Below, piece after piece: positions 49,880 to 56,861 of a stretch of DNA of 64,000 nt (position 1 is its first letter; each line of letters begins with the position of its first letter). The notes beneath the pieces were generated by a model. It did no database searches, was not told the origin of the DNA, and worked only from the letters and a program-made list of their open reading frames with translations. This DNA is from Bradyrhizobium sp. SZCCT0148 (GTDB lineage: Bacteria > Pseudomonadota > Alphaproteobacteria > Rhizobiales > Xanthobacteraceae). The position numbers were made by a program, and so were the translations under genes. Location of the stretch: the NCBI RefSeq assembly GCF_018129985.1, contig NZ_JAFCKT010000010.1, forward strand, positions 62,001 to 126,000. The letters are read 5' to 3'.

Positions 49880-51046
49880 ATGGGCGAAAAGATTGACGGC
49901 ACCGATGACCACGCCGGCTTGCAGGGCACTGCGGCGAGCCGACTGCTGTCGACGACTTGCATCTGGTCCGATGCCGCCGCACCGCCTCCAGTGCCCACGA
50001 CCGTTTCGCCGCCCGCGCCCGCCGCACCTGCGCCGGTCGAGGCCGTCACGGCGGCTGCTCCGGTTGAGCGGGCTCGTTCCAATGCGTGGCCGCCGCGTCG
50101 CCTGTCACTGGCGCTGCAGGGTGGCGGCACCTTTGCCGCCTTCACCTGGGGCGTGCTGGAGCGGCTGCTGGAAGAGCCGATCGAGATCGACACCATCAGC
50201 GGCGCCAGTGCCGGCGCCATCAATGCGCTGCTGCTCGCCTCCGGCCTTGCCGAAGGCGGCCGCGAAGCTGCGCGGCTCCGGCTGAGCCGATTCTGGCTCC
50301 GCCTGATGCACGAGGCCTCGTTCCGCTCGCTGATGCTGATCGGTGGCTTTTCGCCGGCGGGAAGCTCGGTCGCATTCGGTCCGACCTTGCGCTCCGGCCG
50401 ATTCGATCCGATCGATCTCGATCCGCTGCGGCTGGCGCTGTCGCGCGACATCGACTTTTCCGTCGTACGCAACGCGCGTTGCCCGAAGCTGCTGATCGCG
50501 GCGACACGGATCCGCGACGGCCAGCAGCAGATCTTCCGCAACGACGCCATCACCGCCGACGTCGCGCTGGCCTCGACCTGTCCGCCGCTGGTGCACTGCG
50601 CCGTCGAGATCGAGGGCGAAGCCTATTGGGACGGCGGCTTCGGCGGCAATCCGCCCCTGCTGCGGCTGGCGCAGGAGAGTTCGACGGCCGACGTGCTGCT
50701 CGTCCAGGTCACGCCGGCGCGTGACAGCTACGTACCGATCACGCTCGCCGCGATCGACCGCAGGCTCGACCAGATCGCGGCCAACGCCGCCCTCAATGCC
50801 GAGATCGCCGCGATCGAATGGGCGCAGGCGCATGCCGCGCCCTCGCTGCGCCTCACCAGGATCGCGGCGGAAGATTCCGTTGACGGCCTGGCGCAACGTT
50901 CATCGACCGATCTCGGCCGCGGCTTCATCCGCCTGCTGCACCGGAGCGGTCGCGCAGCCGCCGAGCGCTGGCTCGGGCAAGATGCAAAAGCAGACGCGAC
51001 GCTTGCCGCGCCTACAGCTGTCGCATGCGAACCCGCGCTAGCCTGA
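49880..51046 (+). CDS. Patatin-like phospholipase
   Basis: A 388-residue hydrolase with a Ser-Asp dyad. The oxyanion loop is LALQGGGTFAAF (78-89), the nucleophile is Ser110 in ISGASAGAINA, and the Asp is Asp251 in AYWDGGFGGNPP. A Pro/Ala-rich N-terminal region of about 70 residues precedes the fold and looks disordered (APPPVPTTVSPPAPAAPAPV). There is no signal peptide. Family members release fatty acids from phospholipids, and some act on polyhydroxybutyrate granules. It converges with the amidase gene, overlapping it by 9 bases. Confidence 0.9.
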   Translation: MGEKIDGTDDHAGLQGTAASRLLSTTCIWSDAAAPPPVPTTVSPPAPAAPAPVEAVTAAAPVERARSNAWPPRRLSLALQGGGTFAAFTWGVLERLLEEPIEIDTISGASAGAINALLLASGLAEGGREAARLRLSRFWLRLMHEASFRSLMLIGGFSPAGSSVAFGPTLRSGRFDPIDLDPLRLALSRDIDFSVVRNARCPKLLIAATRIRDGQQQIFRNDAITADVALASTCPPLVHCAVEIEGEAYWDGGFGGNPPLLRLAQESSTADVLLVQVTPARDSYVPITLAAIDRRLDQIAANAALNAEIAAIEWAQAHAAPSLRLTRIAAEDSVDGLAQRSSTDLGRGFIRLLHRSGRAAAERWLGQDAKADATLAAPTAVACEPALA

Positions 51047-52282
51047 ATTCGCCAGCGCTTTTTCCAGGAACCACGCCGTCGCGAGTGCGACCGGATCGTT
51101 GCCGAAGCGCGCGATCACCTGCACGCCGACAGGCAGGCCACCGACCTTCAGCACCGGCACGTTGACGCAGGGATTGCCCATCAGCGTCCACAGCCGGTTG
51201 TAGCGGGGATCGCCTGTGCTCGCGAGCTCCTTCGCCGGCGGCGTGCCTGGCGCGGAATAGGTCAGGAGCACGTCGACGCCCTCGAACACTTCGCCGAGTT
51301 CGCGGCGGCCGCGGCGGCTGATCCGGCGCGCCTCGTCGTATTCCTTCGGCGTCAGGTGGGCGGTGGCATCGAGGCTTGCGCGCAGCATCGGCGCGATCTC
51401 GTCGTGACGCTCCGAAAACTCCCAGGCCAGCGCGCGATGCGCTTCGAAATCCTGGACGATGGGGTGGATGCGCCAGGCCTCCTGCACTGCCTCGGGCAGG
51501 TCGATCGCCTGCACGCTGGCACCGGCGCGCTCCGCCGCCTTGATCGCGGCCTGCAAGCCCTCTTCGGCCGCCGGCTCGACGCTGCCTGCAAACTCCTGCC
51601 TGACCACGCCGATGCGCGGCGCCCTGGCCGGAACGATGCCGGAAAATTCAGTGCGGCCCGTTATCGCCAGCAGGCCACGCGCAAGGTCTTCGGCGCGCGC
51701 GCCGAACAGGCCGACGGTGTCGAGCGCCCACGAATAGCACTTCACCCCGACCGTCGGCAGCATCCGGAACGAGGGCTTGATCGCGGCGGTCCCGCAATAG
51801 GCGGCCGGCCGGATCACCGAGCCGCCGGTCTGCGTGCCCAGAGCCAGCGGGATCATGCCGGCACCGACCGCTGCCGCCGAGCCCGAGGACGAGCCGCCCG
51901 GCGTGTGCCCGAGATGATGCGGGTTGAGTGTCGGCGTCGGATCGCGCGAGGCGAACGCCGTGGTCGTGGTCTTGCCGATGATGGTGGCGCCCGCCCGCTT
52001 CAGCATCATCACGACCGGCGCATCGGCGCGCGGCTGCCAGCCGCGATAGATCTCCGAGCCCATCTCGGTCGGCATGTTGGCGGTGTCGATGATATCCTTG
52101 ATGCCGACCGCGATGCCGCGCAGCGGGCCTGAGCTTTGCGCCTTCGCAGCCTTGTCGTGGCGGACGAAGGCGTGGACGTCTTTCTCCCTGGCCTCGATCG
52201 CCGCATGCGACTGGGCGATGGCGGCTTCAGGCGAAAGCTCGCCCGCTTCGATGCGGCGCTGGAGGTCGGCGAGTGAGATCAT
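51038..52282 (-). CDS. Amidase (amidase-signature family)
   Basis: A 414-residue enzyme. The Ser-cisSer-Lys triad is Lys62 (VGIKDIID), cis-Ser131 (PGGSSSGSAAA) and nucleophile Ser155 (TQTGGSVIRPA), the same numbering as in peptide amidase. ATG 52282 is preceded by AAGAAGGG and removes a long unconserved upstream frame. The enzyme hydrolyses an amide to acid and ammonia; the substrate is not predictable. It is not a second GatA: the C-terminal GatA signature is replaced and there are no gatB/gatC partners nearby. Confidence 0.9.
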   Translation of the reverse strand: MISLADLQRRIEAGELSPEAAIAQSHAAIEAREKDVHAFVRHDKAAKAQSSGPLRGIAVGIKDIIDTANMPTEMGSEIYRGWQPRADAPVVMMLKRAGATIIGKTTTTAFASRDPTPTLNPHHLGHTPGGSSSGSAAAVGAGMIPLALGTQTGGSVIRPAAYCGTAAIKPSFRMLPTVGVKCYSWALDTVGLFGARAEDLARGLLAITGRTEFSGIVPARAPRIGVVRQEFAGSVEPAAEEGLQAAIKAAERAGASVQAIDLPEAVQEAWRIHPIVQDFEAHRALAWEFSERHDEIAPMLRASLDATAHLTPKEYDEARRISRRGRRELGEVFEGVDVLLTYSAPGTPPAKELASTGDPRYNRLWTLMGNPCVNVPVLKVGGLPVGVQVIARFGNDPVALATAWFLEKALANSG

Positions 52283-52397
52283 GGAAATACCCTTCTTATT
52301 GGCATCGCTTTTAGCATCGGGGCGTGGCCACGCAAGCGCACGCCGCTGTTGCGCAACGCCCTCTGGTTGTTCCATGCTGTCCCTGCAAGGAGACCCC

Positions 52398-53516
52398 GTG
52401 GACGCCATCAATCCGAGCATGGAGCTGACCGAGGCTGAACGGATCGACCGCCTGCGGCTGATCCGCTCCGACAATGTCGGCCCGCGCACATTCCGTTCGC
52501 TGGTCGATCATTTCGGCACCGCGCGCGCAGCGCTGGAGCGGCTGCCTGATCTGGCGCGCCGCGGCGGTGCGCAGCGGTCGGGGCGTATCTGCAGCGCGGA
52601 TGAGGCCAAGGCCGAGCTCGCCGCGAGCCGCAAATTCGGCATTGCCTGGCGCGCGCCCGGCGAAGACGGCTATCCGGCCCGGCTCGCGATGATCGACGAT
52701 GCGCCGCCGCTGCTTGCGGTGCGCGGCGATACCAAGACCTTGATGCGGCCGATGATCGCCATCGTGGGCTCGCGCAACGCCTCCGGCGCAGGGCTGAAAT
52801 TCGCAGGCCTGCTGGCGCGCGAGCTTGGCGAAGCCGGCTTCATGATCATTTCCGGGCTTGCCCGCGGCGTCGACCAGGCCGCGCATCGCGCCAGCGTCGC
52901 AAGCGGTACCGTCGCGGTGCTCGCTGGCGGCCACGACTGCATCTATCCGCCCGAGCATGGCGATTTGCTCACAGCGATCCTCGACCACGAAGGCGCTGCG
53001 ATCTCCGAGATGCCGCTCGGCCACGAGCCGCGCGCCCGCGATTTCCCTCGCCGCAACAGGCTGATCTCGGGCGCCTCGCTCGGCGTCGTCGTGGTCGAAG
53101 CCGCGCACCGATCGGGCTCGCTGATCACGGCACGCATGGCCGCCGAACAGGGCCGCGAGGTGTTCGCGGTGCCGGGCTCGCCGCTCGATCCGCGTGCCGC
53201 CGGCGCCAACGACCTGATCAAGCAGGGCGCGACCCTCGTCACCGAAGCCGCCGACATCATCAATGCTGTCGCACCGATCATGGAACGGCCGCTGATGCAG
53301 CCCATGAGCGAGCCCGACAGCGAGCCGTTCGAAACCGATCCGCAAGGCCACGACCGCGACCAGATCACCGGCCTGCTCGGCCCCACGCCCCTCTCGATCG
53401 ACGATCTGGTGCGGATGTCAGGCGCTTCGCCCGCGATCGTGCGCACCGTGCTGCTGGAGCTCGAGCTCGCCGGCCGGCTCGAACGCCACGGCGGCGGATT
53501 GGTGTCGCTGCTTTAG
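52398..53516 (+). CDS. dprA: DNA processing protein DprA
   Basis: A 372-residue protein that binds incoming single-stranded DNA and loads RecA in natural transformation. The Rossmann-like core has IAIVGSRNASGAGLK, MIISGLARGVDQAAHRAS and VAVLAGGHDCIYPPEH, followed by FPRRNRLISGASLGVVVVE and SGSLITARMAAEQGREVFAV. A C-terminal winged helix (LSIDDLVRMSGASPAIV) is present. GTG 52398 has AGGAGA at a good distance and was preferred over ATG 52374. Its stop overlaps the HxlR gene by 4 bases on the opposite strand. DprA is widespread also in non-competent species. Confidence 0.93.
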   Translation: MDAINPSMELTEAERIDRLRLIRSDNVGPRTFRSLVDHFGTARAALERLPDLARRGGAQRSGRICSADEAKAELAASRKFGIAWRAPGEDGYPARLAMIDDAPPLLAVRGDTKTLMRPMIAIVGSRNASGAGLKFAGLLARELGEAGFMIISGLARGVDQAAHRASVASGTVAVLAGGHDCIYPPEHGDLLTAILDHEGAAISEMPLGHEPRARDFPRRNRLISGASLGVVVVEAAHRSGSLITARMAAEQGREVFAVPGSPLDPRAAGANDLIKQGATLVTEAADIINAVAPIMERPLMQPMSEPDSEPFETDPQGHDRDQITGLLGPTPLSIDDLVRMSGASPAIVRTVLLELELAGRLERHGGGLVSLL

Positions 53517-53923
53517 CTGTCGTTGCGCTGATCGAACTTCGTGCGGGCCGCCTCGATCTGCATCAAATGGTCGATCGCCCACTCCCCGAGCGCTTTCACC
53601 GGCTGTTGCAGCCCGCGACCGAGATCGGTCAGCTCGTAATCGACGCGTGGCGGAATGGTCGGAAAGATCGTGCGCGTGACCAGGCCGTCACGCTCCAGTC
53701 CGCGCAGCGTCAAGGTCAGCATCCGCTGCGAGATGCCGTTGATCATGCGCTTGAGCTCGTTGAAGCGCTTCGGCCCATCGCTGAGCATCATGATGACGAA
53801 CACGCTCCATTTGTCGCCGACGCGCGACAGGACCGAAGCCACGCCGCGGCAGTCGGCATGGTCCGGATCCGGCAGCCGTGGTGCAGGCAAATCGGTGTTC
53901 TCAGGTTTCAGGGATGTGCCCAT
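53513..53923 (-). CDS. HxlR-family transcriptional regulator (first copy)
   Basis: A 136-residue dimeric winged-helix regulator. The HxlR signature runs CRGVASVLSRVGDKWSVFVI with Cys25, then GPKRFNELKRMINGISQRML, LTLRGLERDGLVTRTI and a wing ending PRVDYELTDLGR. Cys at this place in the family senses thiol or quinone stress. The gene is divergent from a frameshifted azoreductase gene, 83 bases away, the kind of target that HxlR proteins (for example YodB of Bacillus) control. Confidence 0.9.
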   Translation of the reverse strand: MGTSLKPENTDLPAPRLPDPDHADCRGVASVLSRVGDKWSVFVIMMLSDGPKRFNELKRMINGISQRMLTLTLRGLERDGLVTRTIFPTIPPRVDYELTDLGRGLQQPVKALGEWAIDHLMQIEAARTKFDQRNDS

Positions 53924-53968
53924 GGCTCAAAAAAGTGCGTTCTTGCGAGGATTTCGGCAGTCACTCAT

Positions 53969-54000
53969 GTAGCTCTGGTTACAAACTTATACCAGGCTAC
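53969..54000. promoter_or_regulatory. Possible HxlR operator upstream of azoR
   Basis: GTAGCTCTGG (53969-53978) and CCAGGCTAC (53992-54000) form an imperfect inverted repeat directly before the azoR start, in the gap shared with the HxlR gene. Its position fits an operator. The match has one unpaired base, so it is tentative. Confidence 0.3.
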
Positions 54001-54006
54001 CCAAAA

Positions 54007-54613
54007 ATGAAACTGCTCCATATCGACTCCAGCGTGCTCGGCCCCCACTCCGTCTCCAGACAGGTCTCTGCGGCCATCGTCGACCGGCTCAGGCAGGCGA
54101 CGCCCTCGCTTGAGATCGTCTACCGCGACCTGACCCAGATGCCGCTGGCCCACCTCTCCGGCTCGCACCTCGCGGCAGCGCAAGGCGCTCCTGCCCCCGC
54201 AGAACTTGGGCCGGACCTTGCCGCAAGCGCGGCCGCGCAACGAATTCCTCGCCGCCGACATCGTCGTGATCGGCGCGCCCATGTACAATTTCACGATCCC
54301 AAGCCAGCTCAAGGCGTGGATCGACCGCATCCTGGTGGCAGGCAAGACGTTCAGCTACGGAGCGAATGGGCCGCAGGGCCTTGCCGGCGGCAAGCGTGTC
54401 ATCTTTGCAATCTCGCGCGGGGGCTATTACGGCGCGGACATGCCGACCGCCGCTGGCGAGCATCTCGAAACTTATCTGCGCTGGGTGTTCGGCTTCATCG
54501 GCATCACCAATCCCGAATTCATCTTCGCAGACGGCATCCAGCTCGGCCCGGAGCACCGCGAAAAGGCGATTGCCGGCGCGCTGCAGTCGGCAACGACCCT
54601 GCGCGCGGCCTGA
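54007..54613 (+). pseudogene. azoR: FMN-dependent NADH-azoreductase, frameshifted
   Basis: The gene is read in two frames. From ATG 54007 the start is MKLLHIDSSVLGPHSVSRQV and continues to about residue 77 (GPDLAASAAA). The frame then shifts by one base near 54230-54240 (the CGCGGCCGCGCAACG stretch) and continues as NEFLAADIVVIGAPMYNFTI, then FAISRGGYYGADMPTAAGEH to the stop at 54613. Both halves match AzoR, a flavodoxin-fold enzyme that reduces quinones and azo dyes. One extra base would restore a 202-codon gene. Either the gene is broken or there is a sequencing error in the GC-rich run. It is divergent from an HxlR regulator. Confidence 0.88.
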
Positions 54614-54670
54614 GGCTTCGGCAAGATCAGCCGCCGCCGGATGGCGCGGCGGCTGACATGTGCGTTTTCG

Positions 54671-54853
54671 CTAGAACCAGGCGCCTTGAATGCCCAGGAT
54701 GACGGCGACGAGCGAGACGAACAACCCAATGCCGGCGAACAGAACCACTCCGACGAGTTCGGACGTGTCGGAGCGTTTGGCCGGAGCGGCGGAATGATCG
54801 GTGAAAATGCGCGGTGCTGAAATCGACGAAAAAATGCGAGCTGCCTTTGGCAT
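54671..54853 (-). CDS. Small single-pass membrane protein
   Basis: A 60-residue protein starting MPKAARIFSSISAPRIFTDH, with one C-terminal membrane helix (ELVGVVLFAGIGLFVSLVAV) followed by ILGIQGAWF. A GTG directly before the ATG (54856) could also be used. The hydrophilic half is basic and should face the cytoplasm. Such short proteins with an SDTSELVGVVLFAGIG helix are frequent in Bradyrhizobium, with unknown function. It converges with the azoR remnant. Confidence 0.68.
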   Translation of the reverse strand: MPKAARIFSSISAPRIFTDHSAAPAKRSDTSELVGVVLFAGIGLFVSLVAVILGIQGAWF

Positions 54854-55028
54854 CACGGGCTCCCTTGAAATGAGTCCTTCGACCCCTGCCCGTAAAGGCG
54901 TCTGCGCAGCACGCGCGAAGGTTCAACTCTTCACGCAAAGGTTCAGCAAACACGTCTCGCAAGACGTGGGAACCGGCCGGCGCAACCCGCGATGATCGCG
55001 TCAGCCGGTTCAATCCTCACTTCACTGA

Positions 55029-55802
55029 TCAGCCGCGATAGATCGGCGCGCCGCTCGGCGAGGCCACCGCGCCGCCGTCGACGAAGATCTCCTGGCCCTG
55101 CACATGTGCGGAATCGTCGGAGGCGAGGAACAGCACCGTCTTCGCAACGTGATCGGTTTCGCCGAGGCGCCCCAGCGGCGTCGACAGCGCGATCCGCTTC
55201 TCGAACGCCTTTTCGGCTTCCGGCGTTGCCGTTGCAGGTCCCCAGATCGGTGTGCGGATGGCGCCGGGCGCGACCACGTTGACGCGGATCCCGCGCGGTG
55301 AGAGCTCAGAGGCCATGATCCGCGCCATCGCCCGCACGCCGGCTTTCGCCGCGCCGTAAGCGGAGTAGCCGGGGATGCCGAGCACGGAGATCACCGAGCC
55401 GTTGAGGACGATCGAAGCGTTGTCGTTGAGGTAAGGTAGCGCCGACTGCACCGTGAAGAACACGCTGGTCAGGTTGGTACTGATGACCTTCTCGAAGACC
55501 TCGAGCGCGGCTGAGCCGAGCGGCGTGCCGCCGGCGATGCCGGCATTGGCGAACACGATGTCGAACTTGCCGAATTTCTCGGCGCCCTGCTTGATGGCGG
55601 CTTCGGTCGCGGCGATGTCGGTAGCGTCCGCAGCGAGCGCAAGCGCATTGGGCCCCAGCTCCTTCGCCGCCGCCTCCAGCGTCTGCTTGTTGCGTCCGGT
55701 GACCACCACCTTGGCACCTTCGGCCACGAATAGCTTGGCCGTTGCCAGCCCAATGCCGCTGTTGCCTCCGGTGATCAGGGCCGTCTTGTTCTTCAGTCGC
55801 AC
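55029..55802 (-). CDS. Short-chain dehydrogenase/reductase (SDR)
   Basis: A 257-residue classical SDR. The cofactor motif is ALITGGNSGIGLATAKLF (TGxxxGIG), the NAG motif lies at 86-88 (FANAGIAGG), and the catalytic Ser136, Tyr149 and Lys153 are in LNGSVISV and GYSAYGAAKAG. Arg at VVTGRNK suggests NADP(H). GTG 55802 is favoured because GGAGG lies 5 bases upstream; ATG starts at 55823 and 55826 would lie inside the adjacent inverted repeat. It is divergent from an HxlR regulator, which probably represses it. The substrate is unknown. Confidence 0.9.
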   Translation of the reverse strand: MRLKNKTALITGGNSGIGLATAKLFVAEGAKVVVTGRNKQTLEAAAKELGPNALALAADATDIAATEAAIKQGAEKFGKFDIVFANAGIAGGTPLGSAALEVFEKVISTNLTSVFFTVQSALPYLNDNASIVLNGSVISVLGIPGYSAYGAAKAGVRAMARIMASELSPRGIRVNVVAPGAIRTPIWGPATATPEAEKAFEKRIALSTPLGRLGETDHVAKTVLFLASDDSAHVQGQEIFVDGGAVASPSGAPIYRG

Positions 55803-55814
55803 ATTTGCCTCCAG

Positions 55815-55871
55815 TGGTTGCATCATAACACCATGTTGCCATCTAGGGCAGATGGTTTTATGATGCAACCA
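55815..55871. promoter_or_regulatory. Perfect inverted repeat in the SDR-HxlR gap (probable operator)
   Basis: TGGTTGCATCATAA (55815-55828) is exactly repeated in inverse as TTATGATGCAACCA (55858-55871), with 29 bases between. A smaller inner repeat CCATCT/AGATGG is centred in the gap. It lies between the divergent SDR and HxlR genes and is well placed to bind the HxlR dimer at both promoters. Confidence 0.7.
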
Positions 55872-55920
55872 CACAAGCGCGTGATCGTCACATCAATCGT
55901 GCGAACGCGACAGGACCGGA

Positions 55921-56391
55921 ATGATGGTGAAACGAACAAGCTTCGAGGGCGATGCCTGCCCGATCGCGCGGTCGCTGGATGCGCTGGGCGATTGGTGGTC
56001 GCTGCTGATCATCCGCGAGGCGTTGTTCGGTCTGCGTCGGTTCGGCGAATTCCAGAGCAAGCTCGGCATGGCCAAGAATATCCTGGCAGCACGGCTGCGC
56101 TCGCTCGTCGACCACGGCATCCTGGCAACCGCCCCCGCCTCCGACGGCAGCGCCTATCAAGAGTATGTACTGACCACGAAGGGCCGCGGCACCTTCCCGA
56201 TCCTGGTCGCGCTGCGGCAATGGAGCGAAGCGTTCGACGATCATCCGGAGGAGATCACGACCATTTTGGTGGATCGCGAAAAAGGCCGCCCGGTGAAGAC
56301 GCTCGAATTGCGTGCGGAGGACGGACGGCTGCTCAGCCCGGCGGATACGACGCTGAAGACGCGACCGGCGCCGCGTCGGCGATCGGCTTGA
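55921..56391 (+). CDS. HxlR-family transcriptional regulator (second copy)
   Basis: A 156-residue winged-helix regulator. The signature is FEGDACPIARSLDALGDWWS with Cys13, then LLIIREALFGLRRFGEFQSK and MAKNILAARLRSLVDHGIL, and the wing QEYVLTTKGRGTFPIL. A C-terminal extension of about 45 residues (EEITTILVDREKGRPVKTLE) is longer than in the first copy and may bind a ligand. It is divergent from the SDR gene with the perfect inverted repeat in between. An ATG one codon later (55924) is possible. Confidence 0.9.
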   Translation: MMVKRTSFEGDACPIARSLDALGDWWSLLIIREALFGLRRFGEFQSKLGMAKNILAARLRSLVDHGILATAPASDGSAYQEYVLTTKGRGTFPILVALRQWSEAFDDHPEEITTILVDREKGRPVKTLELRAEDGRLLSPADTTLKTRPAPRRRSA

Positions 56392-56394
56392 GCT

Positions 56395-56634
56395 TCACGA
56401 CAGCTTGCGCTTGCTCCGCAACCGCAGGTGCTCGTCGGCCTCCAGCTTGGTCATGCCAAGGAGATAATGCAGCACGTCGAGCTTGTGACGCTCGGCGAGC
56501 TTGCGCAACGCGCCGACCTGCTCGGCGATGAAGGTGACGGCCTCGTCCGCGCCGCCCTCCCCTGGTTCCTCGTGACGCGAGCCTCCCGGCGTGCCTGATA
56601 CGGCGCGCGCCCGTTTCTTTCCCGGCTTAGTCAC
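56395..56634 (-). CDS. Small conserved soluble protein
   Basis: A 79-residue protein, starting from GTG 56634. The N-terminal third is basic and flexible (MTKPGKKRARAVSGTPGGSR), and the rest is a helical pair (DEAVTFIAEQVGALRKLAER, then DVLHYLLGMTKLEADEHLRL), ending RSKRKLS. Similar short proteins are common in Bradyrhizobium. No signal peptide or known domain is seen. It is convergent with the second HxlR gene and divergent from topA. Confidence 0.7.
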   Translation of the reverse strand: MTKPGKKRARAVSGTPGGSRHEEPGEGGADEAVTFIAEQVGALRKLAERHKLDVLHYLLGMTKLEADEHLRLRSKRKLS

Positions 56635-56762
56635 CCGACCCCACCCGAATCCATGCCCCGCACGAACCTTACGCCGACATTATTCGCAACTCCAAGGTGG
56701 TATTTTGCAACTTTTTCGATATGAAACTTTTCCCATCCGCGGGGTCTTCAACAGCCCCCGAT

Positions 56763-56791
56763 TTGACAGCGGAGGCCTCACCACCCATGTT
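56763..56791 (+). promoter_or_regulatory. Candidate promoter upstream of topA
   Basis: A consensus TTGACA at 56763-56768 is followed, after 17 bases, by CATGTT (56786-56791), a weak match to the -10 box. The topA start lies 70 bases downstream. The -35 match is perfect; the -10 match is poor. Confidence 0.3.
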
Positions 56792-56861
56792 CGGGTCGAA
56801 ACGGCCGACCCGAATCCTTTCGTTTTCGGCCCCAGATTTTCCCATAAGTTACTGGAACTAC

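Noticed and set aside
51038..52282. Second GatA
   Set aside because: It has the amidase triad but not the GatA C-terminal motif, and the true gatA is in the operon at 32470-33945.
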